Assembly (NCBI RefSeq): GCF_014701235.1
Contig: NZ_AP022873.1
Coordinates: 496,001 to 560,000 of the forward strand
Length of the DNA stretch: 64,000 nt
Source: Dissulfurispira thermophila
GTDB taxonomy: Bacteria > Nitrospirota > Thermodesulfovibrionia > Thermodesulfovibrionales > Dissulfurispiraceae
Direction: 5' to 3'
Of this stretch, positions 34,349 to 43,837 are shown in pieces. The position numbers and the translations under genes are program-made. Under the pieces are notes generated by a model. The model ran no database searches. It was not told the origin of the DNA and saw only the letters and a list, made by a program, of their open reading frames with translations. Every line of letters starts with the position of its first letter. Positions within the stretch are counted from its first letter, which is position 1.

Positions 34349-35265
34349 TAACACTCTAAAACCTTCCTTAATTCATCTTTATCTTTAATAGTCCTGTATT
34401 CTCCTCTCGGCTTGTGTCCTGTTGACGGAATCATTTTTATCAGGCTCTTGAATTCAAATTCTGTGAACATATGTAATAGAGACGGCCAATCAGGCTCTTT
34501 GATTATCATGTCCTGAAGATTTATATCTACTTCAATGTCTGTGTCAATGGTTGCAAGGGTTTTGCTTATCTTTATGTTTTCTATGTTATCTATTATCATT
34601 TTTCGTATCCTTTCGTTTTCTATCTTTTCGGGATGGTCTAAGAGTTCATCGAGGCTATCTGTCTTTGAAAGTAATTCTCTGGCTGTTTTCTCTCCAATTC
34701 CTTTTACCCCTGGTATATTATCTATGGCATCTCCTGTTATTGCCATTATCTCAGGTAGTCTTTTAGGGGGCACCCCAAATCTTTCCTTGACATAATCTTC
34801 ATCTATTATCAAATCTTTCATTGGGTCATAAATTTTTATACCATTACCTACGATTTGCATCATGTCTTTGTCTCCACTCAGTATGAATACATTTATGTTT
34901 TGTGAGGCTGCCTTTTTCGCTATTGTGCATATGATGTCATCTGCTTCATGGCCTGGCATCTCAAATGAAGATATGTTGAATGCCTCTATGATTTTTTTTA
35001 TATAAGGTATCTGGATTATTAAGTCATCAGGGGTCTCCGGCCTCTGTGCCTTATATTCTTCATATATTTTGTGTCTTTTTGTGGGGACAGGTGAGTCAAA
35101 GGCAATAGCAATTGCATCAGGTTTCTTTTCCCTGATTATTTTTAAAATCATGGTCGTAAAGCCATAGATAGCATTTGTAGGAAAGCCCTTTGAATTAGTC
35201 AGTCCCCTAATGGCATGGAATGCCCTGTAAAAATAAGAATTGCCATCAATGAGATAAAGGTTCAT
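34348..35265 (-). CDS. 5'-3' exonuclease (N-terminal part of DNA polymerase I) as a separate gene
   Basis: The 305-residue protein equals the flap nuclease domain of Pol I: LYLIDGNSYFYRAFHAI, then AFDSP, GHEADDIICTIA, LSGDKDMMQI, and the helix-hairpin-helix DNIPGVKGIGEKTARELL with its metal-binding aspartates. It ends EYRTIKDKDELRKVLEC, in the linker that would join the proofreading domain in a one-piece PolA. It should remove RNA primers and flaps. Translation of the polymerase part is coupled by TAATG. Confidence 0.93.
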   Translation of the reverse strand: MNLYLIDGNSYFYRAFHAIRGLTNSKGFPTNAIYGFTTMILKIIREKKPDAIAIAFDSPVPTKRHKIYEEYKAQRPETPDDLIIQIPYIKKIIEAFNISSFEMPGHEADDIICTIAKKAASQNINVFILSGDKDMMQIVGNGIKIYDPMKDLIIDEDYVKERFGVPPKRLPEIMAITGDAIDNIPGVKGIGEKTARELLSKTDSLDELLDHPEKIENERIRKMIIDNIENIKISKTLATIDTDIEVDINLQDMIIKEPDWPSLLHMFTEFEFKSLIKMIPSTGHKPRGEYRTIKDKDELRKVLEC

Positions 35266-35282
35266 GGATGATTATATCATTT

Positions 35283-35816
35283 TTAATCTCCTTCAAACTT
35301 TGTCAATGCAAATATTTTATATCCCTTTTCTTTGAGCCGCTTTTCACCGCCCACATCAGGAAGGTTTACGATAAATGCCATCTCAGAGACTACCCCCCCC
35401 AATTTCTCCACGAGTGCTGCTGCTGCGAGTGCTGTGCCTCCTGTGGCAAGCAGATCATCTACAAGTAGTACTTTTGTGTCTTTAGTAAAGGCATCTTTAT
35501 GCATTTCTATAATATCTGTCCCATATTCAAGTTCATACTCATGGCTTATCTTTTCTGCAGGCAACTTACCTTTTTTTCTTACAGGCACAAAACCTTTGCC
35601 CAATGTATAAGATAATGCTCCACCGATGATAAAACCTCGTGATTCTATGCCAACAATAACATCGAAATTTACATCTCCTTTTATGTATCTCTGTGTGAAA
35701 TTATCAATTACGAGTCTGAATCCAACTGGGTCTTTTATTAAAGTCGTTATATCCCTGAACATGATGCCCTTTTTTGGATAGTCAGGGATTGTCCTTATTT
35801 TTGATTTGATAGTCAC
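35283..35816 (-). CDS. apt: adenine phosphoribosyltransferase
   Basis: GTG 35816, six bases after GGAGGG and overlapping the mtnP stop in GTGA, gives 177 residues, the normal Apt length. Motifs: [15 protein letters not shown] and the PRPP loop [14 protein letters not shown]. It converts adenine plus PRPP to AMP. The longer frame to 35840 is less likely. With mtnP it salvages adenine released from methylthioadenosine. Confidence 0.93.
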   Translation of the reverse strand: MTIKSKIRTIPDYPKKGIMFRDITTLIKDPVGFRLVIDNFTQRYIKGDVNFDVIVGIESRGFIIGGALSYTLGKGFVPVRKKGKLPAEKISHEYELEYGTDIIEMHKDAFTKDTKVLLVDDLLATGGTALAAAALVEKLGGVVSEMAFIVNLPDVGGEKRLKEKGYKIFALTKFEGD

Positions 35817-36589
35817 TGTTTTCCTCCCTTGCAGCCGCAATCAGTATTTTTAATCATCGGTATTGTTTTGAGAATGAGCTTTTTCACATTCTCTGCATTT
35901 TTAGACATTATTGAAAGTATCATATCCCATGTCACGGGATCTTCGCCTTCTTTCCAGCAATCATAATCAGTTGACATAGCTATAGTCTGATAACATATGC
36001 CTGCCTCTCTTGCTAGTATAACCTCTGGCACGGTTGACATATTTATAACATCGGCACCCCATGACCTGAACATATGGGATTCTGCTTTTGTAGAGAATCG
36101 TGGACCTTCGATTGTAATTACAGTGCCTTTTGTATGATGTCTGAGTTTTAATGCTTTTGCTGAGGAAATAAGCAATGATCGCAGGTCTTTGCAGAAAGGC
36201 TCACTCATTGGAGTATGTATGACCTTTTCGTCATGGAAGGTGAGGGGCCTATGTCTTGTGAAGTCTATAAACTGGTCAACAAATATAAGGTCACCAGGCC
36301 TTATTTTTTCTCTTAAAGAGCCAACTGCTGTTGTGGCGAGTATATGTGTACATCCTTCTTTTTTTAAGGCATATATATTTGCTCTGAAATTAACTCCTGT
36401 TGGATATATGGAGTGACTTTTACCATGACGGGCAAGAATAACAATATCAATATTATTTATCTTTCCAACGGTTAGAGGTGATGACGGACTGCCGAAGGGT
36501 GTCTTTACTTTTTTTTCTTTTGCGTCTTTCAATAGCTTTGGGTCATCGAGCCCTGACCCACCAATGATGCCAACCTTTATACTGCTCAT
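35813..36589 (-). CDS. mtnP: methylthioadenosine phosphorylase
   Basis: ATG 36589 follows AAGGAG; GTG 36595 is too close to the ribosome site. The 258-residue protein has [23 protein letters not shown] and [20 protein letters not shown] with [15 protein letters not shown], as in MTAP. It splits methylthioadenosine into adenine and methylthioribose-1-phosphate. The downstream apt uses the adenine, so the pair is a working salvage unit. Confidence 0.92.
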   Translation of the reverse strand: MSSIKVGIIGGSGLDDPKLLKDAKEKKVKTPFGSPSSPLTVGKINNIDIVILARHGKSHSIYPTGVNFRANIYALKKEGCTHILATTAVGSLREKIRPGDLIFVDQFIDFTRHRPLTFHDEKVIHTPMSEPFCKDLRSLLISSAKALKLRHHTKGTVITIEGPRFSTKAESHMFRSWGADVINMSTVPEVILAREAGICYQTIAMSTDYDCWKEGEDPVTWDMILSIMSKNAENVKKLILKTIPMIKNTDCGCKGGKQ

Positions 36590-36693
36590 AACCACTCCTT
36601 ATTAAAGTGAATTTCGATAGGAAAGATAAAATAAAGAATTAGTCAAAGTCAAGAGAGATTGAGCTTTTTGGATATTTTCTTTTAAATTAATAA

Positions 36694-37365
36694 ATGCCAA
36701 TTAAACTTATAATTTTTGATCTTGATGGGACAATTATAGATTCAAGCATTGATATAACCAATGCCATAAATTATGCTATTGAGCCTTATGGTATTAAACC
36801 TATTACTGTTCAGGAAACTATAAGCCTTGTGGGAGAGGGGATTACGAGACTCATAGAAAAGATAATAGTCGGAAGCCAAAGCTCAGAAAACAGAGAACAG
36901 ACAAGAAAAATAGACAGAGACATTTTAGTGGAAAGGTTCCTTGCTTACTATTCAGCACATCTTGTTGACAAGACTACCATCTATCCGAGAGTAAGGGAGA
37001 CACTGAAAACATTGAGAGATTATAAAAAGGCAGTAATATCTAATAAAAGAGAGGTATTATCTACCAAAATACTGCATGCTCTCGGACTCTTGGAATATCT
37101 TGATATAGTGGTGGGAAGCGACACAACTCCAGAGAGAAAGCCCTCTCCTGTGCCTATTCTCTATGTGCTTTCAAAGCTGAATATAAAAACAGAAGAAACT
37201 GTTATTGTTGGCGATAGCAACTTTGATATTGAGGCAGGCAAGGCGGCAGGAATTAAGACCATAGCTGTTACATATGGCTATAGGACGGTAGATTTATTAA
37301 ATGGCGCTGATTTTATAATAGATAGAATGGATGAGTTATTAGACATAATAAGGAGGATTAGATAG
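36694..37365 (+). CDS. gph: phosphoglycolate phosphatase-like HAD hydrolase
   Basis: The 223-residue protein has HAD motif I IFDLDGTIIDS, motif II VISNKRE and motif IV VGDSNFDIEAG, with a helical cap. The Gph-type fold suggests action on phosphoglycolate or a similar small phosphate. It opens the plus-strand operon, with cooC starting on the next base after its TAG. The link to C1 metabolism is only by position. Confidence 0.82.
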   Translation: MPIKLIIFDLDGTIIDSSIDITNAINYAIEPYGIKPITVQETISLVGEGITRLIEKIIVGSQSSENREQTRKIDRDILVERFLAYYSAHLVDKTTIYPRVRETLKTLRDYKKAVISNKREVLSTKILHALGLLEYLDIVVGSDTTPERKPSPVPILYVLSKLNIKTEETVIVGDSNFDIEAGKAAGIKTIAVTYGYRTVDLLNGADFIIDRMDELLDIIRRIR

Positions 37366-38133
37366 ATGGGGTTTACAATAGCATTTGCAGGTAAAGGCGG
37401 CACAGGGAAGACTTCTATTGCAGGGCTTACAATAAAATTTCTTTTAACTAAGAGGAATGGACCAGTGCTTGCAGTAGATGCAGACAGCAACGCATGTCTT
37501 AATGAGGCATTAGGCGTAAAAATCCATACGACCATTGGAAAACTCAGAGAAGAATCTCTTCAGGCAGTAAGAAGCGGCAGTGACAGACCCGGGGGTATGT
37601 CTATGGAGCAGTTATTTGATTATCAGGTTCAGCAGTCATTGATTGAGGCAAAGGGTTTTGATTTAATGGTTATGGGCAGACCTGAAGGTCCTGGTTGTTA
37701 CTGCGCAGCCAATAATATAATAAGGAAATATACAGACCTGCTTTCCGATAAATACCCTTATGTTGTTATAGATAACGAGGCAGGAATGGAACACTTAAGC
37801 AGAAGAACTACCCATAAAGTTGATCTGCTGATAATTGTGAGCGACCCAACCCTTAAGGGCATTCAGACCGCAAAGAGAATAAATGAACTTGTAGATGAAC
37901 TTCAACTCGATGTTGAAAAAAGAGTTCTCTTGATTAACAGAGTGGTTGGACATGAAGGAGAAGAACTGAAAAAAATTGCAGAGGGTTTCGGCTTAAATGT
38001 TGCTGGTTTGATTCCCCAGGATGATATGATATTCAAATTCGATTTAGAAGGCAAGCCAGTATTCGATCTCCCGGAAGATGCTGTATCTGTGCGGTCTGTA
38101 TTTAATGTACTTCAGTCTATGAAGATACCATGA
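37366..38133 (+). CDS. cooC: CooC/AcsF-like nickel-insertion ATPase
   Basis: The 255-residue P-loop protein begins with a deviant Walker A, FAGKGGTGKTS, and has GPGCYCAANN, which carries the conserved CxC that binds metal in CooC dimers. The VVIDNEAGMEHLSRRT segment is typical of the family. It helps load nickel into CO dehydrogenase or ACS. Its position directly before acsE-acsB supports this. The exact target of the two is not resolved. Confidence 0.9.
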   Translation: MGFTIAFAGKGGTGKTSIAGLTIKFLLTKRNGPVLAVDADSNACLNEALGVKIHTTIGKLREESLQAVRSGSDRPGGMSMEQLFDYQVQQSLIEAKGFDLMVMGRPEGPGCYCAANNIIRKYTDLLSDKYPYVVIDNEAGMEHLSRRTTHKVDLLIIVSDPTLKGIQTAKRINELVDELQLDVEKRVLLINRVVGHEGEELKKIAEGFGLNVAGLIPQDDMIFKFDLEGKPVFDLPEDAVSVRSVFNVLQSMKIP

Positions 38134-38283
38134 GATATGGCATTATGATTTTATAAAATAAACAAATAAGACAATCCCTTTACTTACTGATAGATTTGTG
38201 TTATTTTTATAGACTTTATTAGAATTCCAGAAATTTACCATTTGTAACATGGCAATTACATTTTGTAGTGAAAGGAGATGAAG

Positions 38284-39141
38284 ATGTTGATAATTGGGGA
38301 AAAATTGAGCATTATAGCCAAAAGAGTTAGAGAGGCTATGATGAAAAGGGATAAAGGTCCTATACAGGAGATAGCGACACGGCAGTGGAAAGAAGGTTCA
38401 GGCATGATAGATGCTAATATAGGTCCTGCCGAAGATGGTGGTGAAGAGTTGATGGAGTGGATGGTTACAACCATTCAGGAGGTAGTTCCCTTGCCAATAT
38501 GTCTGGATACTACTAATTATAAGGCGATAGAGGCTGGTCTTAAGGTTCATAATAATGAGTGGGGAAGGCCTCTCATAAATTCTACATCCAATGACCCTGA
38601 GAGATTTCCTATGCTCGAATTAGCTGCAAAATATAATTCGCAGATAATAGGTCTTACTGTTGGTAAAGGTGGACTTCCAGCCGATGCAGAGGAAAGGGCG
38701 GCTATAGCTGCTGAGATAATGGCAAGGGCAATGGAATATGGTGTGCCTCTTGAAGATATTTATCTTGATCCGCTTGTGCTTCAGATAGCAACATCTCAGG
38801 ACCATGCTATGAAGGTTATTGATGCTATAAAAATGTTCAGGGAAATGAATGAGCCGCCTATGAAGACAGTTGTCGGACTGAGTAATATTTCAAATGGATG
38901 TCCAAAACATATTAGACCGATATTGAACAAATATTATTTTATTATGCTTATGAATGCAGGGCTGGATGCTGCTATTGCAGATGCCCATGAAATGGCAGAA
39001 GCTATGCAAGAAAAGCAACTGGTTGATGACATACTCGCGGGCAAAGAGATTGAAGACAAAGAGAAGATGATAATTATAAAAAAGACCCTTGATGTAATAA
39101 TGAATAAGACACTTTATGCACATTCTTATTTAGAGATGTAA
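38284..39141 (+). CDS. acsE: methyltetrahydrofolate:corrinoid/Fe-S protein methyltransferase
   Basis: ATG 38284 is eight bases after AAAGGAG; the ATG at 38278 is too close. The 285-residue TIM-barrel protein has MIDANIGPAEDGGEELM, LPICLDTTNYKAIEAGL and NSTSNDPERFPML, which form the pterin site in MeTr. It moves the methyl group from methyl-THF to the corrinoid protein encoded next. The 150-base leader upstream has no clear gene. Confidence 0.93.
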   Translation: MLIIGEKLSIIAKRVREAMMKRDKGPIQEIATRQWKEGSGMIDANIGPAEDGGEELMEWMVTTIQEVVPLPICLDTTNYKAIEAGLKVHNNEWGRPLINSTSNDPERFPMLELAAKYNSQIIGLTVGKGGLPADAEERAAIAAEIMARAMEYGVPLEDIYLDPLVLQIATSQDHAMKVIDAIKMFREMNEPPMKTVVGLSNISNGCPKHIRPILNKYYFIMLMNAGLDAAIADAHEMAEAMQEKQLVDDILAGKEIEDKEKMIIIKKTLDVIMNKTLYAHSYLEM

Positions 39142-39162
39142 ATAAAACAACGGAGGTAAATT

Positions 39163-40101
39163 ATGGCTTTTGCTGCACCAAAGGAGACATATTCAGGCAA
39201 GGTCTTTGAGGTTGTTATAGGAACTGACAAGGCCGTTGCCTTTGGCGGAGAAAATGTTCTGCCTTTCCATTCCTTTGAAGGAAATGTTCCACATCGTCCT
39301 GTGATAGCTTATGAAATTCAGGATATTCCCCCTGATGACTGGCCTGAAACAGTTAAAAAAGTTTATGGCAGTGTTTCAGGCGATCCTGTTACATGGGCAA
39401 AATATTGTCAGGATACCTTGAATGCAAAGGCAATAGCATTGAGGCTTTTAAGCACGCATCCTGATAGAGAGAATCGCTCTCCAGAGGACGCAGCAAAGAC
39501 AGTAAAGGATGTGCTTTCAGCAATAAATATCCCTCTGATAATACTCGGAAGTAATCATGTTGAGAAAGACTCTTCGGTACTTGTTGCTGTCTCTGAGGCT
39601 GCAAAAGATAAGAACTGTGTTATCGGAAAGGCACAGGAAGGGAATTACAAAACCATTGCAGCAGCAGCAATGGCAAACAATCACAAGCTTATAGCAATGT
39701 CAGAGCTTGATATAAATCTTTCAAAGCAACTTAATATCTTAATAACACAAATGGGGTTTGATAAGGAAAAACTTATAACAGACCCTATGTGTTCTGCACT
39801 TGGATATGGTCTTGAATATACATATTCTGTTATGGAGAGGATAAGACTTGCAGCACTTACACAAAATGATGCTACTATGCAGCCGCCAATGCTTGCAGAT
39901 GTTGGCATGTATGTGTGGAAGATAAAGGAAACACAGGCATCGGAAGCAGAACTTCCTGCATGGGGATCTCTTGAAGAAAGAGGAATAACATGGGAAGCTG
40001 TGACAGCAGCCTCATTACTAATGTCTGGTGCAGAGTTGTTGATAATGAGGCATCCGGATGCAGTGAAAGCAGTTGAAAAATTTATAGATGAGTTAATGTA
40101 A
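39163..40101 (+). CDS. acsD: corrinoid/iron-sulfur protein, small subunit
   Basis: The 312-residue protein starts MAFAAPKETYSGKVFEVVIG and has FGGENVLPFHSFEGNVPHRP, typical of CdhD/AcsD TIM-barrel subunits that bind the corrinoid with AcsC. GGAGG precedes the ATG. It carries the methyl group between AcsE and acetyl-CoA synthase. Confidence 0.94.
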   Translation: MAFAAPKETYSGKVFEVVIGTDKAVAFGGENVLPFHSFEGNVPHRPVIAYEIQDIPPDDWPETVKKVYGSVSGDPVTWAKYCQDTLNAKAIALRLLSTHPDRENRSPEDAAKTVKDVLSAINIPLIILGSNHVEKDSSVLVAVSEAAKDKNCVIGKAQEGNYKTIAAAAMANNHKLIAMSELDINLSKQLNILITQMGFDKEKLITDPMCSALGYGLEYTYSVMERIRLAALTQNDATMQPPMLADVGMYVWKIKETQASEAELPAWGSLEERGITWEAVTAASLLMSGAELLIMRHPDAVKAVEKFIDELM

Positions 40102-40113
40102 GGGAGGTTAAAT

Positions 40114-41460
40114 ATGGCTTTGACAGGCGTTGAAATATTTAAATTGCTTCCAAAGACAAATTGTAAAAAATGCGGACATCCTACATGTCTTGCCTTTGCT
40201 ATGAAACTGGCGCAGAGACAGGCATCACTTGATGCATGTCCTGATGTATCAGAAGAGGCAAAGAAGATTCTTGGCGAGGCATCTGCTCCTCCGATAAGAC
40301 CGATTACTATTGGCGTTGGTGATAAGGCAGTAAAAATGGGAGAAGAGACTGTCCTTTTTAGGCACGAAAAAAAGTTCGTAAATCCTTGTGTCTTTGCTGT
40401 CGAGATAAATGATTCCATGTCTGATGAAGAGATAAACAAGATGGTAGATGATGTCTTGAGTTCAGAAATAGACAGAGTAGGTCAGAAACTTAGGATTGAC
40501 GCTATTTTCGTAAATAATGTGTCAAATGATGCAGGGAGATTTGAATCTGTAGTAATGGCTATTGCGTCAAAGGCGCCTGCAGTGCCTTTGATTATTGCAA
40601 CCAATAATCCCGATGCAGCAATGGTTGCTGTTAAGGCAGTTGCTGATAAAAAACCACTTCTTTATGGCGCAAATGAATCCAATGTAGAGGCAATGGCAAA
40701 CATTGCAAAGACATATAAGACATCTCTGGGCGTTACGGCAAAAGGTCTCGATGCTCTATCTATACTAACAGAAAAAATAAAGGGGCTTGGGGTTGATGAT
40801 ATAGTTGTTGACCACGGTGCCAGGAGTGCAAAGGAAATACTCGAGGCAAATACTTATATAAGAAGGGCTGCAATCAAAAAGAATTTCAAGGCACTTGGTT
40901 ATCCTGTGATAAACTTTGCACAGAGAGATGATAGGGTGCTTGAATCACTTGTAGCAACACTTGGTGTAACAAAATATGCATCAATTGTAGTTTTGGGCAG
41001 TATTGAAAAATGGAAGAATCTGGCACTTTTTACACTGAGACAGAATATATATACAGACCCGCAGGTTCCTATGCAGGTAGAACAGAAGATATATAAAATT
41101 GGTGAACCTACACCTGAATCTCCTCTCACCATTACAACAAACTTCTCTCTTACATATTTCATTGTTTCTGGTGAGATTGAAAACAGTAAGGTTCCGTGCA
41201 GACTTGCTGTTATGGACTGTGAGGGATTGTCTGTTCTTACAGCGTGGGCAGCCGGTAAGTTCACGGCTTCCAAAATTGCCCAGTTCATTCAGGAAAGCGG
41301 CATAGAAAATGAGATAAAACATAGGGAATTGATTATCCCGGGTTATGTTGCAATATTAAGCGGTGCCATAGAGGATAAGCTTCCTGGATGGAAGGTGATT
41401 GTTGGACCAAGAGAGGCTAACGGAATACCGGCATTTTTGAGGTCTAAGGTATCTCAATAG
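40114..41460 (+). CDS. acsC: corrinoid/iron-sulfur protein, large subunit
   Basis: The 448-residue protein has the N-terminal [4Fe-4S] motif LPKTNCKKCGHPTCLAFAM with a further Cys in LDACP, a TIM barrel and a C-terminal corrinoid-binding domain (DCEGLSVLTAWAAGKFTASK). The Fe-S cluster reactivates the oxidised corrinoid. It starts 12 bases after acsD. Confidence 0.94.
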   Translation: MALTGVEIFKLLPKTNCKKCGHPTCLAFAMKLAQRQASLDACPDVSEEAKKILGEASAPPIRPITIGVGDKAVKMGEETVLFRHEKKFVNPCVFAVEINDSMSDEEINKMVDDVLSSEIDRVGQKLRIDAIFVNNVSNDAGRFESVVMAIASKAPAVPLIIATNNPDAAMVAVKAVADKKPLLYGANESNVEAMANIAKTYKTSLGVTAKGLDALSILTEKIKGLGVDDIVVDHGARSAKEILEANTYIRRAAIKKNFKALGYPVINFAQRDDRVLESLVATLGVTKYASIVVLGSIEKWKNLALFTLRQNIYTDPQVPMQVEQKIYKIGEPTPESPLTITTNFSLTYFIVSGEIENSKVPCRLAVMDCEGLSVLTAWAAGKFTASKIAQFIQESGIENEIKHRELIIPGYVAILSGAIEDKLPGWKVIVGPREANGIPAFLRSKVSQ

Positions 41461-41553
41461 CTATAAGACAGGGTTATCCATAGATTAATAAATATATGTT
41501 GACTTGCACTGCAAAATTAAGACTAAACTAATCTTATAAAGTAAATATAAAAA

Positions 41554-41600
41554 CAGGTTAAGGACAGGGTTAAGAAAAACTCATACCCAACCTTAACCTG
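41554..41600. repeat. CAGGTTAAGG hairpin between acsC and acsB
   Basis: CAGGTTAAGG (41554-41563) pairs exactly with CCTTAACCTG (41591-41600), with AGGGTTAAG inside. A related but longer hairpin lies at 45828-45896, at the other end of acsB-cooS. It may set mRNA stability or act as an attenuator. Confidence 0.6.
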
Positions 41601-41618
41601 ATACTAAATAAGGAGGTT

Positions 41619-43820
41619 GTGATGTCAAAGTTAATAGCCTCGGCAGCTATAAGAGGTGCTCATAAACTTGTGGCTCAGGCTGAAGAGATGGTTGAAAAGG
41701 CAATAGCCGAGAAGGGAAAGGATTTTGTTTTTGAGTTTCCTGATACAGCTTATTATCTTCCCATGGTTTACGCAATAACAGGATTTCCTGTTAAGACCAT
41801 TGGGGATATGAAGGTTGCTCTCGGTTTTGCAAAGGAACTGCTTCATGATGAGCCTGAAGAAAATATCTGGAGGCCATATCTTGGAGAGGCACTTGACTCA
41901 GGAATGGCAACCCTCTTTGCAGAGGAGATTATACTCGCAATCAAATACATATATGGTCTCGAACCTTACAAAGACCCTGATACCGGCTATGTCTATAATG
42001 GTTTTATTACGGATACAATACAGAGAAATCTTGGCATACAACTTGTTGATGGTACAATGCCCGGATTTGCAGCGATAATTGGGGCGGCTCCAACTGATGA
42101 TATTGCTGTGAATATATGCAGGGAGTTGCAGGAAAAAAATATTCTTACATTCCTTTCAGGCCAGTCTAAAGGAGATAGTGTAACAAAACAATTGCAAAGA
42201 AAGGGGATAGAGCTTGGATGGGATACGAGAATAGTCCCTCTTGGTCCTGATACAGAACATACCCTTTATGCACTGGACTGGGCAATCAGGGCATCCTTGA
42301 TATTTGGAGGTAAAAAGCCTGGTGATTTTAAAGAACATCTAAAATATCAGAAAGACAGGGTCTTTGCCTTTGCCCTTGCGCTTGGTCCTCTTGATGACAT
42401 TAAATGGTCAACCGGCGCTGGAGCGATAAATATGGGCTTCCCAGCCATATGTGATACAGAAGTTCCTGTTATACATCCGACAGGTGTATGTACATATGAA
42501 GAGGTGGATAGGGAACTTGACCACTCAAAGATTGTTCAAAAGGCAATCGAGGTGAGAGGTCTTAAGATTATCGTTGAAAAACCTCCAATACCTGTAGCAT
42601 ACGGTCCTGCGTTTGAGGGTGAGAGAATTAGGAAGGAAGATACATTTATTGAGTTCGGAGGGCAGAGAACACCAGCATTTGAATGGGTGAGGATGAGGGA
42701 GTTAGATGAGATAGAGGACGATAAGGTCATTATTGTTGGTGAAAATTATCAGGAACGTTATAACAAAGGTGGCCAGATGCCTCTTGGCATTCTGATAGAG
42801 GTTGCAGGGAGAAAAATGCAAAAAGACTTTGAGTCAGTTATAGAAAGAAAGATACACCATAATATAAACGAGGCACAAGGACTCTGGCACATGGGACAGC
42901 GTGACATAAACTGGATAAGGATAAGCAATGCAGCAAAGAATGAGGGAATAACCCTTGAGCATTTAGGTCGAATACAGACTGCTATGATGAAGCACAGATT
43001 TCGTTCTATAGTGGATAAAGTGCAGGTAACTATTTACACAGATGAGCATGATGTTGTAAGACTTCGTGAAGAGGCGCGGGCAGCATATAAGGAGCGTGAC
43101 CATAGGCTTGGAACTCTTACAGACGATGCTGTTGATACATTCTACTCTTGTCTTCTCTGTCAGTCATTTGCACCAAGTCATGTCTGTGTTATTACACCTG
43201 AAAGGCTCGGTCTTTGTGGCGCATATAACTGGCTTGATGGAAAGGCTGCATACGAAATTGACCCGACAGGTGGAAATCAGCCTGTACCAAAAGGAGAATT
43301 ACTCGATGCGAGGTATGGAAGATATACAGGTGTTGATGAATACCTTAAAAAGGCATCAGGCGGTGCAGTAGAGACACTGAACCTTTATACAATAATGGAA
43401 AATCCAATGACTTCATGTGGATGCTTTGAGTGTATTGTAGCAATAATTCCAGAGGCTAATGGTGTGATGATAGTAAATAGGGGATTTCCCGGAATGACAC
43501 CGATAGGCATGAAATTTTCTACCCTTGCAGGTACTGTTGGCGGTGGAGCTCAGACACCAGGCTTTATGGGAATTGGCGTTAATTTTATAACGAGTAAAAA
43601 GTTTCTCTCTGGTGATGGAGGAATAAAAAGAATTGTGTGGATGCCAAAAGGTTTAAAAGAGAGGGTGGCAGAGGAATTCAAAAAAAGGGCGGAGGAAGCG
43701 GGTGTCCCTGACCTACTTGATAAGATAGCTGATGAAACTATCTGTGAAGATTCAGAGAAACTTCTGGAACATCTTTCCAGTGTTGGACACCCTGCATTGG
43801 AAATGGAACCAATGATATAA
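41619..43820 (+). CDS. acsB: acetyl-CoA synthase, bacterial type
   Basis: The 733-residue protein contains the A-cluster ligands CLLCQSFAPSHVC with the fourth Cys in LGLCGAYNW, and the TSCGCFECI segment whose CGC binds the proximal and distal nickel. N-terminal ACS parts (ELLHDEPEENIWRPYLGEAL) are present, as in bacterial rather than archaeal ACS. It condenses CO, a methyl group and CoA to acetyl-CoA. AAGGAGG precedes the start. Confidence 0.96.
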   Translation: MMSKLIASAAIRGAHKLVAQAEEMVEKAIAEKGKDFVFEFPDTAYYLPMVYAITGFPVKTIGDMKVALGFAKELLHDEPEENIWRPYLGEALDSGMATLFAEEIILAIKYIYGLEPYKDPDTGYVYNGFITDTIQRNLGIQLVDGTMPGFAAIIGAAPTDDIAVNICRELQEKNILTFLSGQSKGDSVTKQLQRKGIELGWDTRIVPLGPDTEHTLYALDWAIRASLIFGGKKPGDFKEHLKYQKDRVFAFALALGPLDDIKWSTGAGAINMGFPAICDTEVPVIHPTGVCTYEEVDRELDHSKIVQKAIEVRGLKIIVEKPPIPVAYGPAFEGERIRKEDTFIEFGGQRTPAFEWVRMRELDEIEDDKVIIVGENYQERYNKGGQMPLGILIEVAGRKMQKDFESVIERKIHHNINEAQGLWHMGQRDINWIRISNAAKNEGITLEHLGRIQTAMMKHRFRSIVDKVQVTIYTDEHDVVRLREEARAAYKERDHRLGTLTDDAVDTFYSCLLCQSFAPSHVCVITPERLGLCGAYNWLDGKAAYEIDPTGGNQPVPKGELLDARYGRYTGVDEYLKKASGGAVETLNLYTIMENPMTSCGCFECIVAIIPEANGVMIVNRGFPGMTPIGMKFSTLAGTVGGGAQTPGFMGIGVNFITSKKFLSGDGGIKRIVWMPKGLKERVAEEFKKRAEEAGVPDLLDKIADETICEDSEKLLEHLSSVGHPALEMEPMI

Positions 43821-43837
43821 AAGGTGGAGGTTTAAAC

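Noticed and set aside
34340-34360. programmed frameshift fusing the two polA parts
   Set aside because: There is no slippery heptamer at the junction; a TAATG stop-start overlap explains it more simply, although a sequencing indel cannot be excluded.
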